Positions 48,721 to 60,646 of a DNA stretch of 64,000 bases are shown here, piece by piece. The stretch's first letter is position 1. Each line of letters starts with the position of its first letter. This DNA is from Paraspadella gotoi. Its lineage: Eukaryota; Chaetognatha. The notes beneath the pieces were generated by a model, which did not search any database, was not told the origin of the DNA, and saw only the letters and a program-made list of their open reading frames with translations. The stretch is from contig CM119264.1 of the NCBI GenBank assembly GCA_051294375.1, forward strand, positions 24,158,002 to 24,222,001, given 5' to 3'. The position numbers and the translations under genes are program-made.

Positions 48721-50119
48721 TCGTTTCCAAATGAAACCAGTCACGTTGTGATGGTCATTTGTGATGGTTGTCATTATAGTGGTGGTTGTCATCGTCCTCC
48801 AGGGCCCTTTTCCATGATCATTACTCCAATGAAGATCATTGTCAACGTTTGGTTGTTGTCATCGTTGTGATGATTGTCATTGGTTGTCATTATAGTGGTG
48901 GTTGTCATCGTCCTCCAGCGACTCTTTTCCATGGTCTTACGCCCAATGAAGATTTGTTGTCGCTGATGTTGTTTCATCATTGTGGTGGCATTTGTCATCG
49001 TGAGTCGTCTCCCCTGCCCCTTTTCCATGATTCATTACTCCAATGAAGATCATTGTCAACATTGTGGTTGTTGTCATCATTGTGATGATTGTTGTCATTG
49101 AGTGGTTTGTCATTCAGTGGGTTGTCATCCCCAGACTTCTCATGGCTCCAATGAGACTGTCTGTCGCTGATGTCATCATTTATCGTGAGTGGAATCGTCA
49201 TCCTCTTCTGCTCTTTTCCTTGATCATTACTCCAATGAAGATCATTGTCGAACTTGTGGTTGTTGTCATCATTGTGATATTGTCATTGTGTGGTTGTGCA
49301 TATTGTCATCCTCTCTGCTCCTTTTCCATGGTCATTACTCCAATAAGACATTGTCAACGTTGTGCTCAATCGATTGTTGTCATTGTGATGGTTGTTATGA
49401 TGTGTGATATCTCTCCGGCCTCTCTCTTTCCATGATCAACTCCAATGAAGATCATTGTCAACTTGTGGTTGTTGTCATCATTGCATGATTGTTGTCATTG
49501 TAGTGGTTGTCATGTGGGTACTGTCTTATTCCTCTCTGTCCTTCTAGTTCATTACCCAATGAACATGTCAACGTGTGTTGTTGATCATCATTTGTGATGA
49601 TTGTGTCATTGTGGTTTCTTATAGGATGGTGTCACTTCCGGGCTCCTTTCCGTACATTACTCCAATGAAGATCATTTGTCGACATTTGGTGTTGTCATCA
49701 TTGTGCAATGTGTGTATGTGGTGGTGTTTCATCTGGCGTTGGATTCGTCGATCCTCCTCTGCTCCTTTTCCATCTATACTCCAATAAGATCATTCACGTT
49801 GGGTTGTCATCATTTGATGATTGTTGTCATTGTGATGAGTTGTCATTATAGTGTGGGTTGTCATCGTCCTCCAGGGCCTTTTCCATGTCGATTACCCAAT
49901 GAAGCATCGACATTGTCGGTTCATGTGATTGTCTCATTGTGGTGTTGTTGTCATCCGTGGTGGATGGTCGTCATTACGTCGTGCTAGCCTCCAATGCGTC
50001 CGCTTTCCATATCATACTCCAATAAGATTCATTGTCCAATTGTGGTTGTCATCAACTTGTGATGATTGTTTTCATTGTAGCATGTTGTCATTATAGGGTG
50101 GTTGTCATCTGGGCTGGCC

Positions 50120-50144
50120 NNNNNNNNNNNNNNNNNNNNNNNNN
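50120..50144. other. 25-N assembly gap inside the minisatellite
   Basis: Exactly 25 N, with minisatellite on both sides in the same orientation. Confidence 0.95.
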
Positions 50145-53100
50145 CTTTTCCATGATCATTACTCCAATGAAGATCATTGTCAACATTGTGGTTGTTGTCA
50201 TCGTTGTGATGATTGTTGTCATTGTAGTGGTTGTCATCGTCCTCCAGGACTTTTTTTCCATGGTCATTAGCCCAATGAAGATTGTTGTCGCTGATGTGAT
50301 TGTCATCATTGTGGGTGGTTGCTTGTTCATCGTGGTGGATGGTCGTCAATCCTCCTCTGCTCCTTTTCCATGGTCATTACTCAATAAGATCATTGTCGAC
50401 ATTGTGGTTGTTGTCATCATTGTGATGATTGTTGTCATTGTGCGTGGTTGTTTCGTCATCCGTGGTGGATGTCAGTCATCCGCTCCTCCAGGCCTCTTTC
50501 CATGATCATTACTCCAATGAAGATCATTGTCGACATTGTGTTGTTGTCATCATTGTGATGATTGTTGTATATGTAGGTTTGTTGTCATGGTGGTGGTGTC
50601 ATCGTTCCTCCAGGCCCCTTTTCCATGATCATTACTCAATGAAGATCATTGTCGACATTGTGGTTGTTGTCATCGTTGTGATGATTGTTATCATTGTGAT
50701 GGTTGTCATTATAGGGTGGTTGTCATCGTCCTCCAGGGCCCCTTTTCCATGGTCGTTACCCCAATGAAGATTGTTGTCGCTCAATGTGATTGTCACAATT
50801 GGTGGTGGCTGTTGTCATCGTGGTGGATTATCGTCGTCCTCCTCTGCTCCCTTTTCCATGATCATTACTCCAATAGAAGATCATTTTCCACATTGTTGGT
50901 TGTTGTCATCATTGTGATGATTGTTGTCATTGTAGTGGTTGTCATTATAGTGGTGGTTTGTCATCGTCCTCCAGGACTTCTTTTCCATGGTGCGTTACCC
51001 CAATGAAGATTGTTGTCGCTCATGTGATTGTCATCATTGTGGTGGCTGTTGTCACTCGTGGTGGATGTACTCGTCTCTCCTCTGCTCCTTTTCCATGATC
51101 ATTACTCCAATGAAGATCATTTTCCACATTGTGGTTGTTTCATCATTGTGATGATTGTTGTCATTCGTAGTGGTTGTCATATAAGTGTGGTTGTCATCGT
51201 CCTCCAGGACTTCTTTCCATGGTCGTTACCCCAATGAAGACTGTTGTCCGCTGATTCATCATTGTGTGGTTGTTGTCATCGTGGTGGATATCGTCATCCT
51301 CTTCTGCTCCTTTTCCATGGTCATTACTCTCAATGAAGATCATCCTCGACATTGTGGTTGTTGTCAACTTGTGATGATTGTCATCATTGTGATGGTTGTC
51401 ATCGTCCTCCGCCTGGGTCTCTTTTCCATGGTCAATTACCCCAATGAATATCGCCATCGCTGATGTTGGTGGTTGTGTGTGGTGGTGGTGGTGTCATCAT
51501 CCTTCCTCCTGTCCCATGGTCATGACCCATGAAGAAGTCGTCGCGATGTGGTTGTCGTCGTGATGTGGTTTGTCGTCTTGCGCCTCCTGCTCTTCTTCCT
51601 CTCCCCGTCCTCCATGGATGTGACCCCAATGTTGATCGCTGTTCTCATTTCTGATGTCATGGCCGTCGTGGTTATCGTTAACAATGTGGTGTTTTGTTGT
51701 TGTAGTGATTAACGTGTCGTAGTCGTCGTTCTCCTCTGAATCCTGCAAATCAAAAACCGAGTTCTTATACAGTGACAGGGCGATTGTAAATTAGGTTAAA
51801 GAGGCTTGTTAAAGAATTAGAGTGCTTGCATCACACACCATCAGACTTGGGGGGATGTATGATGCCTAAGAACTGCTCAGTGCTCACGGCATCGTCTCCC
51901 ACAACACTCAAACAAACTCCTCCCCACAAGACATATGTTGCCACAAATTACCTTTTCTGAATATTCACATAAAAACCAAGCCATCTTCCCAGCACAAAAC
52001 AAAACATCCTCTTAAAAACAAAGCCACCGTTGCCTCGAAATGCCATCTTCTCCGTCGACGACGGATTCGCTCTTCGTCGCGCGCGCGATGATGATGACGC
52101 CTCCCTCGATCACGTGAAACGGCTTCCGGCGCCGACGACGACGACGGCGCTCTTGTCCGGTACGATGTCGGCCTCCAAATCCTCGACTTCTCGACGAAGA
52201 GATTCGAGTTTTGATCTCTTGGCCGCGACGGAGACCCATCCACGTCCACTCCTACGGAGGTTGGAGTGTGGTTGTGGGGGGGGGGACTGAGAAAGCTTGG
52301 TATAGAGAGACCTCCAGTTTAAACTCCCGCTCTTTTCCAAACCCAGAAATTTGGGGCGTTAGGGATGTTGCAGAGTGGAATATGGAAGTGTGAATAGGCT
52401 TACAAACAACAATTCTTTCTCTCTTTCTCTCTCTTCTCTCTCTCCATAACCTTTCTCAAGCAGTTCCCTCTCTTTCTTCTCCAACTTTCGGTTTTTTTAC
52501 ATCCGCTCGATGTAGACTGCGAATCGCCGCCAACTGACGCTTCAAGTCTTTGATCTCTTCCTTCAGTGACGCCTTCTTCGCGTCGAGCCTAACATCGACG
52601 CCGCCGACGGTGTGATGGACTTCCGCTAACGTGGATGGTCGACGTCACCACTAACCCTGCCACCCGATGCCAACTTCTATCCTCACATTCTCTCTCATCT
52701 CCTCCTCTTCCTCCTCCAGCTCCACTCTGCCCAGAAGCTTTAAGTTCTTCTCCAGCAGTTCTAAGAATTTTCTCTCTTCGCTGTCGAGCTTCCGGCGACG
52801 CCGTGACGCCGCTCGAGCGTACACCGCTTTAAAGCGCCGCGAACTTCCGGCGCCTTCTTCTCCTGCAATTCTTGGAGGACGTGGCGCTCGGCATCCGTCT
52901 CTCCTCGGGGCGTGTTCCATTCGCCGCCAGCGCATTGTCTTCAGATTGAAGCATTGCTGCTGCAAAAAAAAAAAAAAAAACAAACCAACAAAAAAAACAA
53001 CAAAAAGACGATCACCCAAATAAAAAACCCTTTCAACCATGTTAGCGGTTTCGGCACGGTGGCGCCTTGACTTTAGGCGCCCTCGTCGTCGTCCGTCGTC

Positions 53101-53675
53101 GTCGTCTTCGTAACGACGGAGCTTTCGTCAACTTGGCGGCTTTGGGCGGTTGGCTCACCGCCCGCCTTCTTTGGGTCGTGCGTCGTCGTCCTCTTCATCT
53201 TCGTCGTCGTCGTCGTTCGCTTTTTTCGCTTTTGTCGTTTTCCTGTGATTTTTTTGGCGCTTTGGTCGTCGTCTTCGCGTCTGTCTTCGTCGTCTTTGTC
53301 GACGGGTTTTTTCGTCGTTTTCGTCGTCGTCGTTCTCTTTTTCCCTTTTCGTCCTTCACGCTCGTTCCCTTTCCAATTCCTTTCGTCTCGCAAAATTTTC
53401 CCGTCCAATATCTCCGGACACTCGCAAATAAAGGAACCGCGATTTAGAATGACGCAAGACCCGCCGTTGCAAGGGTGAGGAAAGCACAGGTCTTCTTTTG
53501 CTCCGCGATTTAATCTGTTGGGTAAGTTTAAGAGTATTTTTAAGTAAACATTGTCAACTTGTAATTTTTACTATGTGTCTTTTAACTTAAAACTAAGGTT
53601 GACACTCTTAATTTTTTTGACAAAGTAATCAACATTTAATCGCACAGAATTTTTGCTCATTGTCATCTTCACTGA
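50145..53675. other. Error-rich duplicate of the 53.7-56.8 kb region
   Basis: Bases 51500-53640 repeat 54690-56790 in order (start of the repeat exon, coiled-coil exons, Thr/Lys exon and EGF exon), with indels. Bases 50145-51500 are minisatellite in the same orientation as 53701-54137. It ends at a 25-N gap (53676), beyond which the array starts again. Treat it as an unpolished second copy. Confidence 0.85.
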
Positions 53676-53700
53676 NNNNNNNNNNNNNNNNNNNNNNNNN
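53676..53700. other. 25-N assembly gap at the end of a duplicate block
   Basis: Exactly 25 N. The left side matches sequence near 56790 and the right side is minisatellite, so the join is not contiguous DNA. Confidence 0.95.
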
Positions 53701-54898
53701 TGTGATGATTGTTGTCATTGTGATGGTTGTCATTATAGTGATGGTTGTCATCGTCCTCCAGGGCCTCTTTTCCATGATCATTACTCCAATGAAGATCATT
53801 GTCGACATGGTCGTTACCCCAATGAAGATTGTTGTCGCTCACTGTGATTGTCATCATGTGGGTGGCTGTTGTCATCGTGGTGGATGTCGTCGTCCTCCTC
53901 TGCTCCTTTTCCATGATCATTACTCCAATGAAGATCATTTTCCACATTGTGGTTGTTGTCATCATTGTGATGATTGTTGTCATTGTAGTGGTTGTCATTA
54001 TAGTGGTGGTTGTCATCTCCTCCAGGACTTTCTTTTCCATGTGTCGTTACCCCAATGAAGACTGTGTGTCGCTGATGTCATCATTGTGTGGTTGTTGTCA
54101 TCGTGGTGGATATCAGTCAGTCCTCCTCTCCTTCTGCNNNNNNNNNNNNNNNNNNNNNNNNNNNNNNNNNNNNNNNNNNNNNNNNNNNNNNNNNNNNNNN
54201 NNNNNNNNNNNNNNNNNNNNNNNNNNNNNNNNNNNNNNNNNNNNNNNNNNNNNNNNNNNNNNNNNNNNNNNNNNNNNNNNNNNNNNNNNNNNNNNNNNNN
54301 NNNNNNNNNNNNNNNNNNNNNNNNNNNNNNNNNNNNNNNNNNNNNNNNNNNNNNNNNNNNNNNNNNNNNNNNNNNNNNNNNNNNNNNNNNNNNNNNNNNN
54401 NNNNNNNNNNNNNNNNNNNNNNNNNNNNNNNNNNNNNNNNNNNNNNTCATCCTCTTCTGCTCCTTTTCCATGGTCATTACTCCAATGAAGATCATCCTCG
54501 ACATTGTGGTTGTTGTCAACGTTGTGATGATTGTCATCATTGTGATGGTTGTCATCGTCCTCCTCCTGGGTCTCTTTTCCATGGTCATTACCCCAATGAA
54601 TATCGCCATCGCTGATGTGGTGGTTGTTGTGGTGGTGGTGGTTGTCATCATCCTTTCCTCCTGTCCCATGGTCATGATCCCACTGAAGAAGGTCGTCGCT
54701 GATGTGGTTGTCGTCGCTGATGTGGTTGTCGTCTTGCGCCTCCTGCTCTTCTTCCTCTCCCCGTCCTCCATGGATGTGACCCCAATGTTGATCGCTGTTC
54801 TCATTTCTGATGTCATGGCCGTCGTGGTTATCGTTATCAATGTGGTGTTTGTTGTTGTAGTGATTAACGTCGTCGTAGTCGTCGTTCTCCTCTGAATC
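53701..54898 (-). repeat. Coding minisatellite: His/Asp/Asn-rich tandem repeat of the EGF/Ig protein
   Basis: Read on the minus strand, one open frame enters from 54898 and repeats a unit of roughly 40 residues (about 120 bp). Its fixed core is DLHWSNDHGKG, followed by an acidic run (EEDDD) and His/Asn/Asp strings (NHHNDDNHHNVD). Variants include DIHWGNDHGKE and LLQWDHDHGTG. The array is broken by N at 54138-54446. The same unit continues at 34609-36003, 48740-51730 and, in frame with downstream EGFs, at 34350-34583. The true copy number is unknown. The composition resembles histidine-rich metal-binding repeats, but metal binding is inference. Confidence 0.8.
54138..54446. other. 309-N assembly gap inside the minisatellite
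   Basis: The only sized gap in the window; it interrupts the His/Asp/Asn coding array. Confidence 0.95.
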
Positions 54899-57800
54899 CT
54901 GCAATCAAAAACCGAGTTCTTGATACAGTGACAGGGCGATTGTAAATTAGGTTAAAGAGGCTTGTTAAAGAATTAGAGTGCTTGCATCACACCCATCAGA
55001 CTTGGGGGGGGGGATGTATGATGCCTAAGAACTGCTCAGTGCTCACGGCATCGTCTCCCACAAACTGAAAACAAACTCCTTCCCCACAAGACATATGTTG
55101 CACAATTACCTTTTCTGATATTCACTAAAAACCAAGCCATCTTCCCAGCACAAAACAAAACATCCTCTTAAAAACAAAGCACAACCGTTGCCTCGAAATG
55201 CCCATCTTCTCCGTCGACGACGGATTCGCTCTTCGTCGCCGCGCGATGATGATGACGCTCTCCGATCACGTGAACGGCTTCCGGCGCCGACGACGACGAC
55301 GACGACTCTTGTCCGGTGACGATGTCGGCCTCCAAATCCTCGACTTCTCGACGAAGAGATTCGAGTTTTGATCTCTTGGCCGACGGAGACCCATCCACGT
55401 CCACTCCTACGGAGGTTGAGTGTGGTTGTGGGGGGGGGGCACTGAGAAAGCTTGTATAGAGAGACCTCCAGTTTAAACTCCCGCTCTTTTCCAAACCCAG
55501 AAATTGGGGCGTTAGGGATGTTGCAGAGTGGAATATGGAAGTGTGAATAGGGCTTACAAACAACAATTCTTTCTCTCTTTCTCTCTCTCTCTCTCTCCAT
55601 AAACCTTTCTCAAGCAGTTCCCTCTCTTTCTTCTCCAACTTTCGGTTTTTTACATCCGCTCGATGTAGACTGCGAATCGCCGCCAACTGACGCTTCAAGT
55701 CTTTGATCTCTTCCTTCAGTGACGCCTTCTTCGCGTCGAGCCTAACATCGACGCCGCCGACGGTGTGATGGACTCCGCTAACGTGATGGTCGACGTCACC
55801 ACTAACCCTGCCACCGATGCCAACTTTCTTCCTCACATTCTCTCTCATCTCCTCCTCTTCCTCCTCCAGCTCCACTCTGCCCAGAAGCTTTAAGTTCTTC
55901 TCCAGCAGTTCTAAGAATTTTCTCTCTTCGCTGTCGAGCTTCGCGACGCCGTGACGCCGCTCGAGCGACACCGCTTTAAGCGCCGCGAACTTCCGGCGCT
56001 CTTCCTCCTGCAATTCTTGGAGGACGTGGCGCTCGGCATCCGTCTCTCCTCGGGCGTGTTCCATCGCCGCCAGCGCATTGTCTTCAGATTGAAGCATTGC
56101 TGCAAAAAAAAACAAAAAACAAACAAACAAAAAAACAAACAAAAAGACGATCACCAAATAAAAAACCCTTTTCACCATGTAGCGGTTTCGGCACGGGTGG
56201 CGCCTTGACTTTAGGCGCCCTCGTCGTCGTCGTCGTCGTCGTCTTCGTAACGACGGGAGCTTTCGTCAACTTGGCGGCTTTGGGCGGTTGGCTCACCGCC
56301 GCCTTCTTTGGGGTCGTCGTCGTCGTCTTCTTCATCTTCGTCGTCGTCGTCGTCGCTTTTTTCGCTTTTGTCGTTTCCTGTGATTTTTTTGGCGCTTTGG
56401 TCGTCGTCTTCGTCGTCTTCGTCGTCTTTGTCGACGGGTTTTTCGTCGTTTTCGTCGTCGTCGTCTTTTTCCCTTTTTCGTCCTTCACGCTCGTTCCCTT
56501 TCCAATTCCTTTCGTCTCGCAAAATTTTCCCGTCCAATTCTCCGGACACTCGCAAATAAAGGAACCGCGATTTAGAATGACGCAAGACCCGCCGTTGCAA
56601 GGGTGAGGAAAGCACAGGTCTTCTTTGCTCCGCGATTTAATCTGTTGGGTAAGTTTAAGAGTATTTTTTAAGTAAACATGTCAACTTGTAATTTTACTAT
56701 GTGTCTTTTAACTTAAAACTAAGGTTGACACTCTTAATTTTTTGACAAAGTAATCAACATTTAATCGCACAGAATTTTTGCTCATTGTCATCTTCAACAT
56801 TCCTTGACAGTGATCAATCTTCGCATTCTACCTCCTCAATAGGGTGAAGTGAAAGTTTGAAATCAAAATTTAACAGTTATATCTTGAAAACTGTCATATT
56901 AGTAAATATTTATTTGAAGTTATTTTTCTTTTTTTACAAATATAGTAGCCCAGTCAGCTTATTTTGTATATAGTACTACCCTTATATAATGTTGAAATTT
57001 AAAAATGTTTTTTTTTAAATTCTGAGAACTGATTCAGATTCTTTGTTAAAAGTTGATAAAAACAATATATAAATCTTTTTCAAAAATTTTGTCATTAAGT
57101 AGGTTAAAATTACAGAATATATTTTTAAGCTGGAAATTAAAAATTGGTGTCTTTAATATAATTTTTTACATTTTTTACCAACTTAATAAAATAATTTAAA
57201 AAAAAAATTATACTTTCTTATATCAACTTTTTGCAAGGAATCCAAATTAAAAAATAAATTTACCTATGTTTTTTTATTGTTTTTTTTTTTTATGTTTTAT
57301 ATGCTAAATTTTAATTTTCTAAAATTATATCATTTTCACATCACTCTACTCCTCAATTACCTGACACTTGTGTCCAGTCACCCCCAGTTCGCATTGACAC
57401 ACGAATTGCTTTGGGTCAACCGGCGACTTCCGGCACTTGCCCCAATGACACGGGTTCGGGGTGCAAGGGTGGTCCGACTTCCAATTCTCGCAATTTCCGC
57501 CCCAAGCCCAGTGGGGGCAAAGGCAGCGATAGCGGTGCTGCGTCTCCTGAACGCATGTCCCGTCGCCGCAGGGGTTGGGGTCGCAGGGTAGGTGGTCGGT
57601 GTGGACAAGAACGTGGTCGGGGTGAACAACGACGTGGTCGTGGTGGTCGATCAACTGTGCAGCCGGGTCCAGTGGGTCGCGGTGATGGTGGGCGACGGAG
57701 TGGTCGAGATCAAAATGGAGAAGCTCGTCTTTCTTCTCCGCCAATTTGGACAAAAGTTTGTTCATCTTTTTCGTCTCTTTAGCGGTTGATTTGCTCATCT

Positions 57801-60613
57801 TGGCTGGGATGGAATAATAAAATATAAATGAAAAAAATAATGTATGCTAAATGAATGTACATGGATTGAAGTTTATAAAAAAATCAAATTCTAAGTAATA
57901 TGGATGAGATAGTAAATGAGTGGAAACGCGATCTGAATGAACTTAGTTGTATGAATTTAGTTCAACAATAAATATTAAAAAAAAAAAAATAGTAAGGCAT
58001 GCAAAACAAAAAAAAGTTGATTTGAAATATCTGACCTTTTCCCTTAGCCGCCGCAGGTTTCTTCGCCTCGCCTTTATCCACGGGCCGCTCGCACCTGACG
58101 CCCGTCCATCCAGGATGGCAACTGCAGACGTCGGTGCCCTTGTGGCCTTCGCAGATTCCGTGGACGCAGGGCGTGGCATGACAAGACTCGTGGCGGAGAT
58201 CGACGTCGATCTCAACCGTGTCGTCAAACTCTGGATGACACGAGGAGGAAGAGGAGGAGTGATCGCACTTCCTCGTCGCGTGAACCTCGTGCGATGCTCC
58301 ATGCGCCGAGACTGCCGACGTCTCGCATCGCGCGCCCACCCATCCGGACTTGCAGACGCAAGAATATCGATTGTGATGGTGAACGTCGAGTTTGCAAGTT
58401 CCCCCGTTGGCGCAAGGAGAAAATTGGCAGACGTCTAAGTAATGGTGAGGCTCAATGGCGGACGGCAGCGGCGGCGGCGTAGGCGGCCTCACCGGCGATG
58501 AGCAAAACTTACCCTCCCAACCGGAATGACAGTGGCAACGGCGGCGGTGAGAGTCGGCGACGCACTCTCCATTATGACAAGGGTTCGGATGACAGCTGTC
58601 AATCGTCGTCGTCGGCCCCATCGCCTTTTCGCATCGCGACCCTTGAAAGCCTTTCTGGCACCAACAGTCCACCCCTGTCTCATCCCATCGGGGCACGCAC
58701 AGCCCTCCGTTGCAAGGGTTGGGATGGCAGCCGGTGTGATGGATTAGCTTGGTGAGGACGTGATCTTCGGGTGAATCTTCGTCGTCGTCGTCGAAGAACT
58801 CGTTGGCCTGAAGGTGAGATCGAGGGTGAGGCGGTGGCTGTTTTTTTTTACACAATAAATCAAAATAATTAGATAATCTAATTAAATAGCTTTTGAGAGA
58901 TAATGTGTTTTGTTCGTATGGAATATGACTTTCAAAGTCAGCGATCAAAAATTCAACAATTCACCCCCCCCCAATTTTCACCTCCTCCTCCATCCCCTAT
59001 GATAAACGAACACGTGCTGCTGCGCACCGCTTGGTGGCAAATGACTCTTATGCAGCCGCACGGTGCAGCGGCGCCCCATCCAGCCCCGCCCGCAATCGCA
59101 CTTGAAGCCGAAGTGTTTGTGAGCGATGCAGGTGCCGGCGTGGCACGGGTTAGGGTCGCACGCGCCGTGCATGCCGTCTAGGTCGTGAGCGTCATGCGTG
59201 TACCGGAAGTCGGGCGCGTGATAAATCCCGTGATGTCCTTCGTCGTCTTGTTCGTCTTCGTTGTCGTCTTCGATGTCGGTCTCGACGTCCGAGTCGCTCG
59301 TCGATCTCCCAATCTCCACCTTCAGCGGATCGAATTTGACCCGACAAGTTTTTCCCGACCAAGGAAGTCGGCAAAAGCACTCGCTCTCGTGATTCTCCGT
59401 TCGGTGACATCGACCCTTGTGCCGACACGGGTTGGGTCTGCAAGGGTCTGACACGACGACGGCGCCCCCCGAGGTTCCGGAATGGATTGTCGGCGTTCGC
59501 TCCCTCTCCTCGTCCGGCAGACCACAGTCGGCACCGGAAAAGCCTTTCGGGCATCGGCAGAGGAAAGCTTGATGTTCGTGGTCGGCGACGACGAAGCAGG
59601 AGCCGCGAACGCAGGGCCGCGCCGCACAAGGATCGGCGGTGGAGGAGATGGAGACTCCGGCGATGGAACCGTCGTGGGTCTCTTCGAGTATCACCTGGGG
59701 GGGAAGAGAGAGAGAGAGAGAGAGAAAATAAATCTGCGGGTTTACAGTAATTCAAGCCTTCCTATGTTTCGACGCCATTGCCAGTTACATCCGGGCTGCC
59801 GTCATTCCCTCGCGGATCAAAATGTTTAAAAACAGACCTTAGCGCCGGAATCCCCTCGACGTTTTCCGGTTTTCGTGCCGCAATTCGGGCCGAACCATGC
59901 AGCGTGGCACAGACATTCGTAGCGTCCGTCCTGCGCCGCGTAACATGCTCCGTGTCTACAGGGTTTCCCGACGCAAGGGTTTGTTTGTCGGTCGATATGT
60001 ATTTCGTGTCGCCGAAGAGAAGAGTCGTCGTCGGCGTCGTCAGCGGCGTCGTCTGCGGCGGCGCCAGCGGCGTTATTTTTTTCGCGCGAATGAAACTTTT
60101 TATCTTTCGCTCCGTTGCTTCCGTGTTTTTTATTTTTTTTTATATTCGCCTTTGAATTTAAAGAAATAAAATTGACTATTTTTTTCCCTATATAAACATT
60201 AAACACCTTTCCTTTATGTCTTTATAGTTGATGTCATAACAATATCTTTATAAAACCCCACCTATACTCCAATAGTTAACCTTACCTTTATCAATCCCAC
60301 GAACGTCGGTGGCGTGACCGAATGCGTCACGACGTGATGGGTTCCATGTTCGACGCCCTCCTCCGGATCCTCGAGGGTCAACCTCCGATGAACGTTGGCC
60401 AGTTTCCGGTCCACGTCCGCCATCTTGCGTCGACCTTGATTAAATTCTCTTCTCACCGCGCGATCCACGTTTCCCCTTTGGAGGATTGAATGATAGATTG
60501 TCTGACTGAGTGATTGATTAACTGATTTACTTATTGACTGATTGGTCGACCGATTGACTTTCTGATTTACTGTCTGCTTAACTCTCTTCTCTCACTCTCT
60601 CACTCACTCTACT

Positions 60614-60646
<33 letters not shown>

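Larger units (their letters stand above)
36970..50119. other. Error-rich duplicate of 23.3-34.6 kb (probable false duplication)
   Basis: Sequence order follows 23,300-34,583 exactly, exons and introns alike, but with an indel every few tens of bases, mostly insertions: the 23480-34000 stretch of about 10.5 kb occupies about 11.15 kb here. Corresponding pieces: SPEF2 exon 12 at 37.26-37.52 kb, exon 10 at 38.50-38.85 kb, exon 1 at 42.40-42.56 kb; EGF/Ig last exon at 44.43-44.69 kb, TM exon at 45.59-45.80 kb, Ig/EGF exons at 46.95-48.7 kb, and the minisatellite to the N gap at 50120. Errors hit coding and non-coding bases equally, which is unlike pseudogene decay. Do not annotate genes here. Confidence 0.88.

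Noticed and set aside
58982-59014. Exon 59694 extended to a GTGAAA donor at 58981
   Set aside because: It leaves two extra bases and breaks the frame of the next exon (58807); ending at 59014 keeps phase 0, although this donor is weaker.
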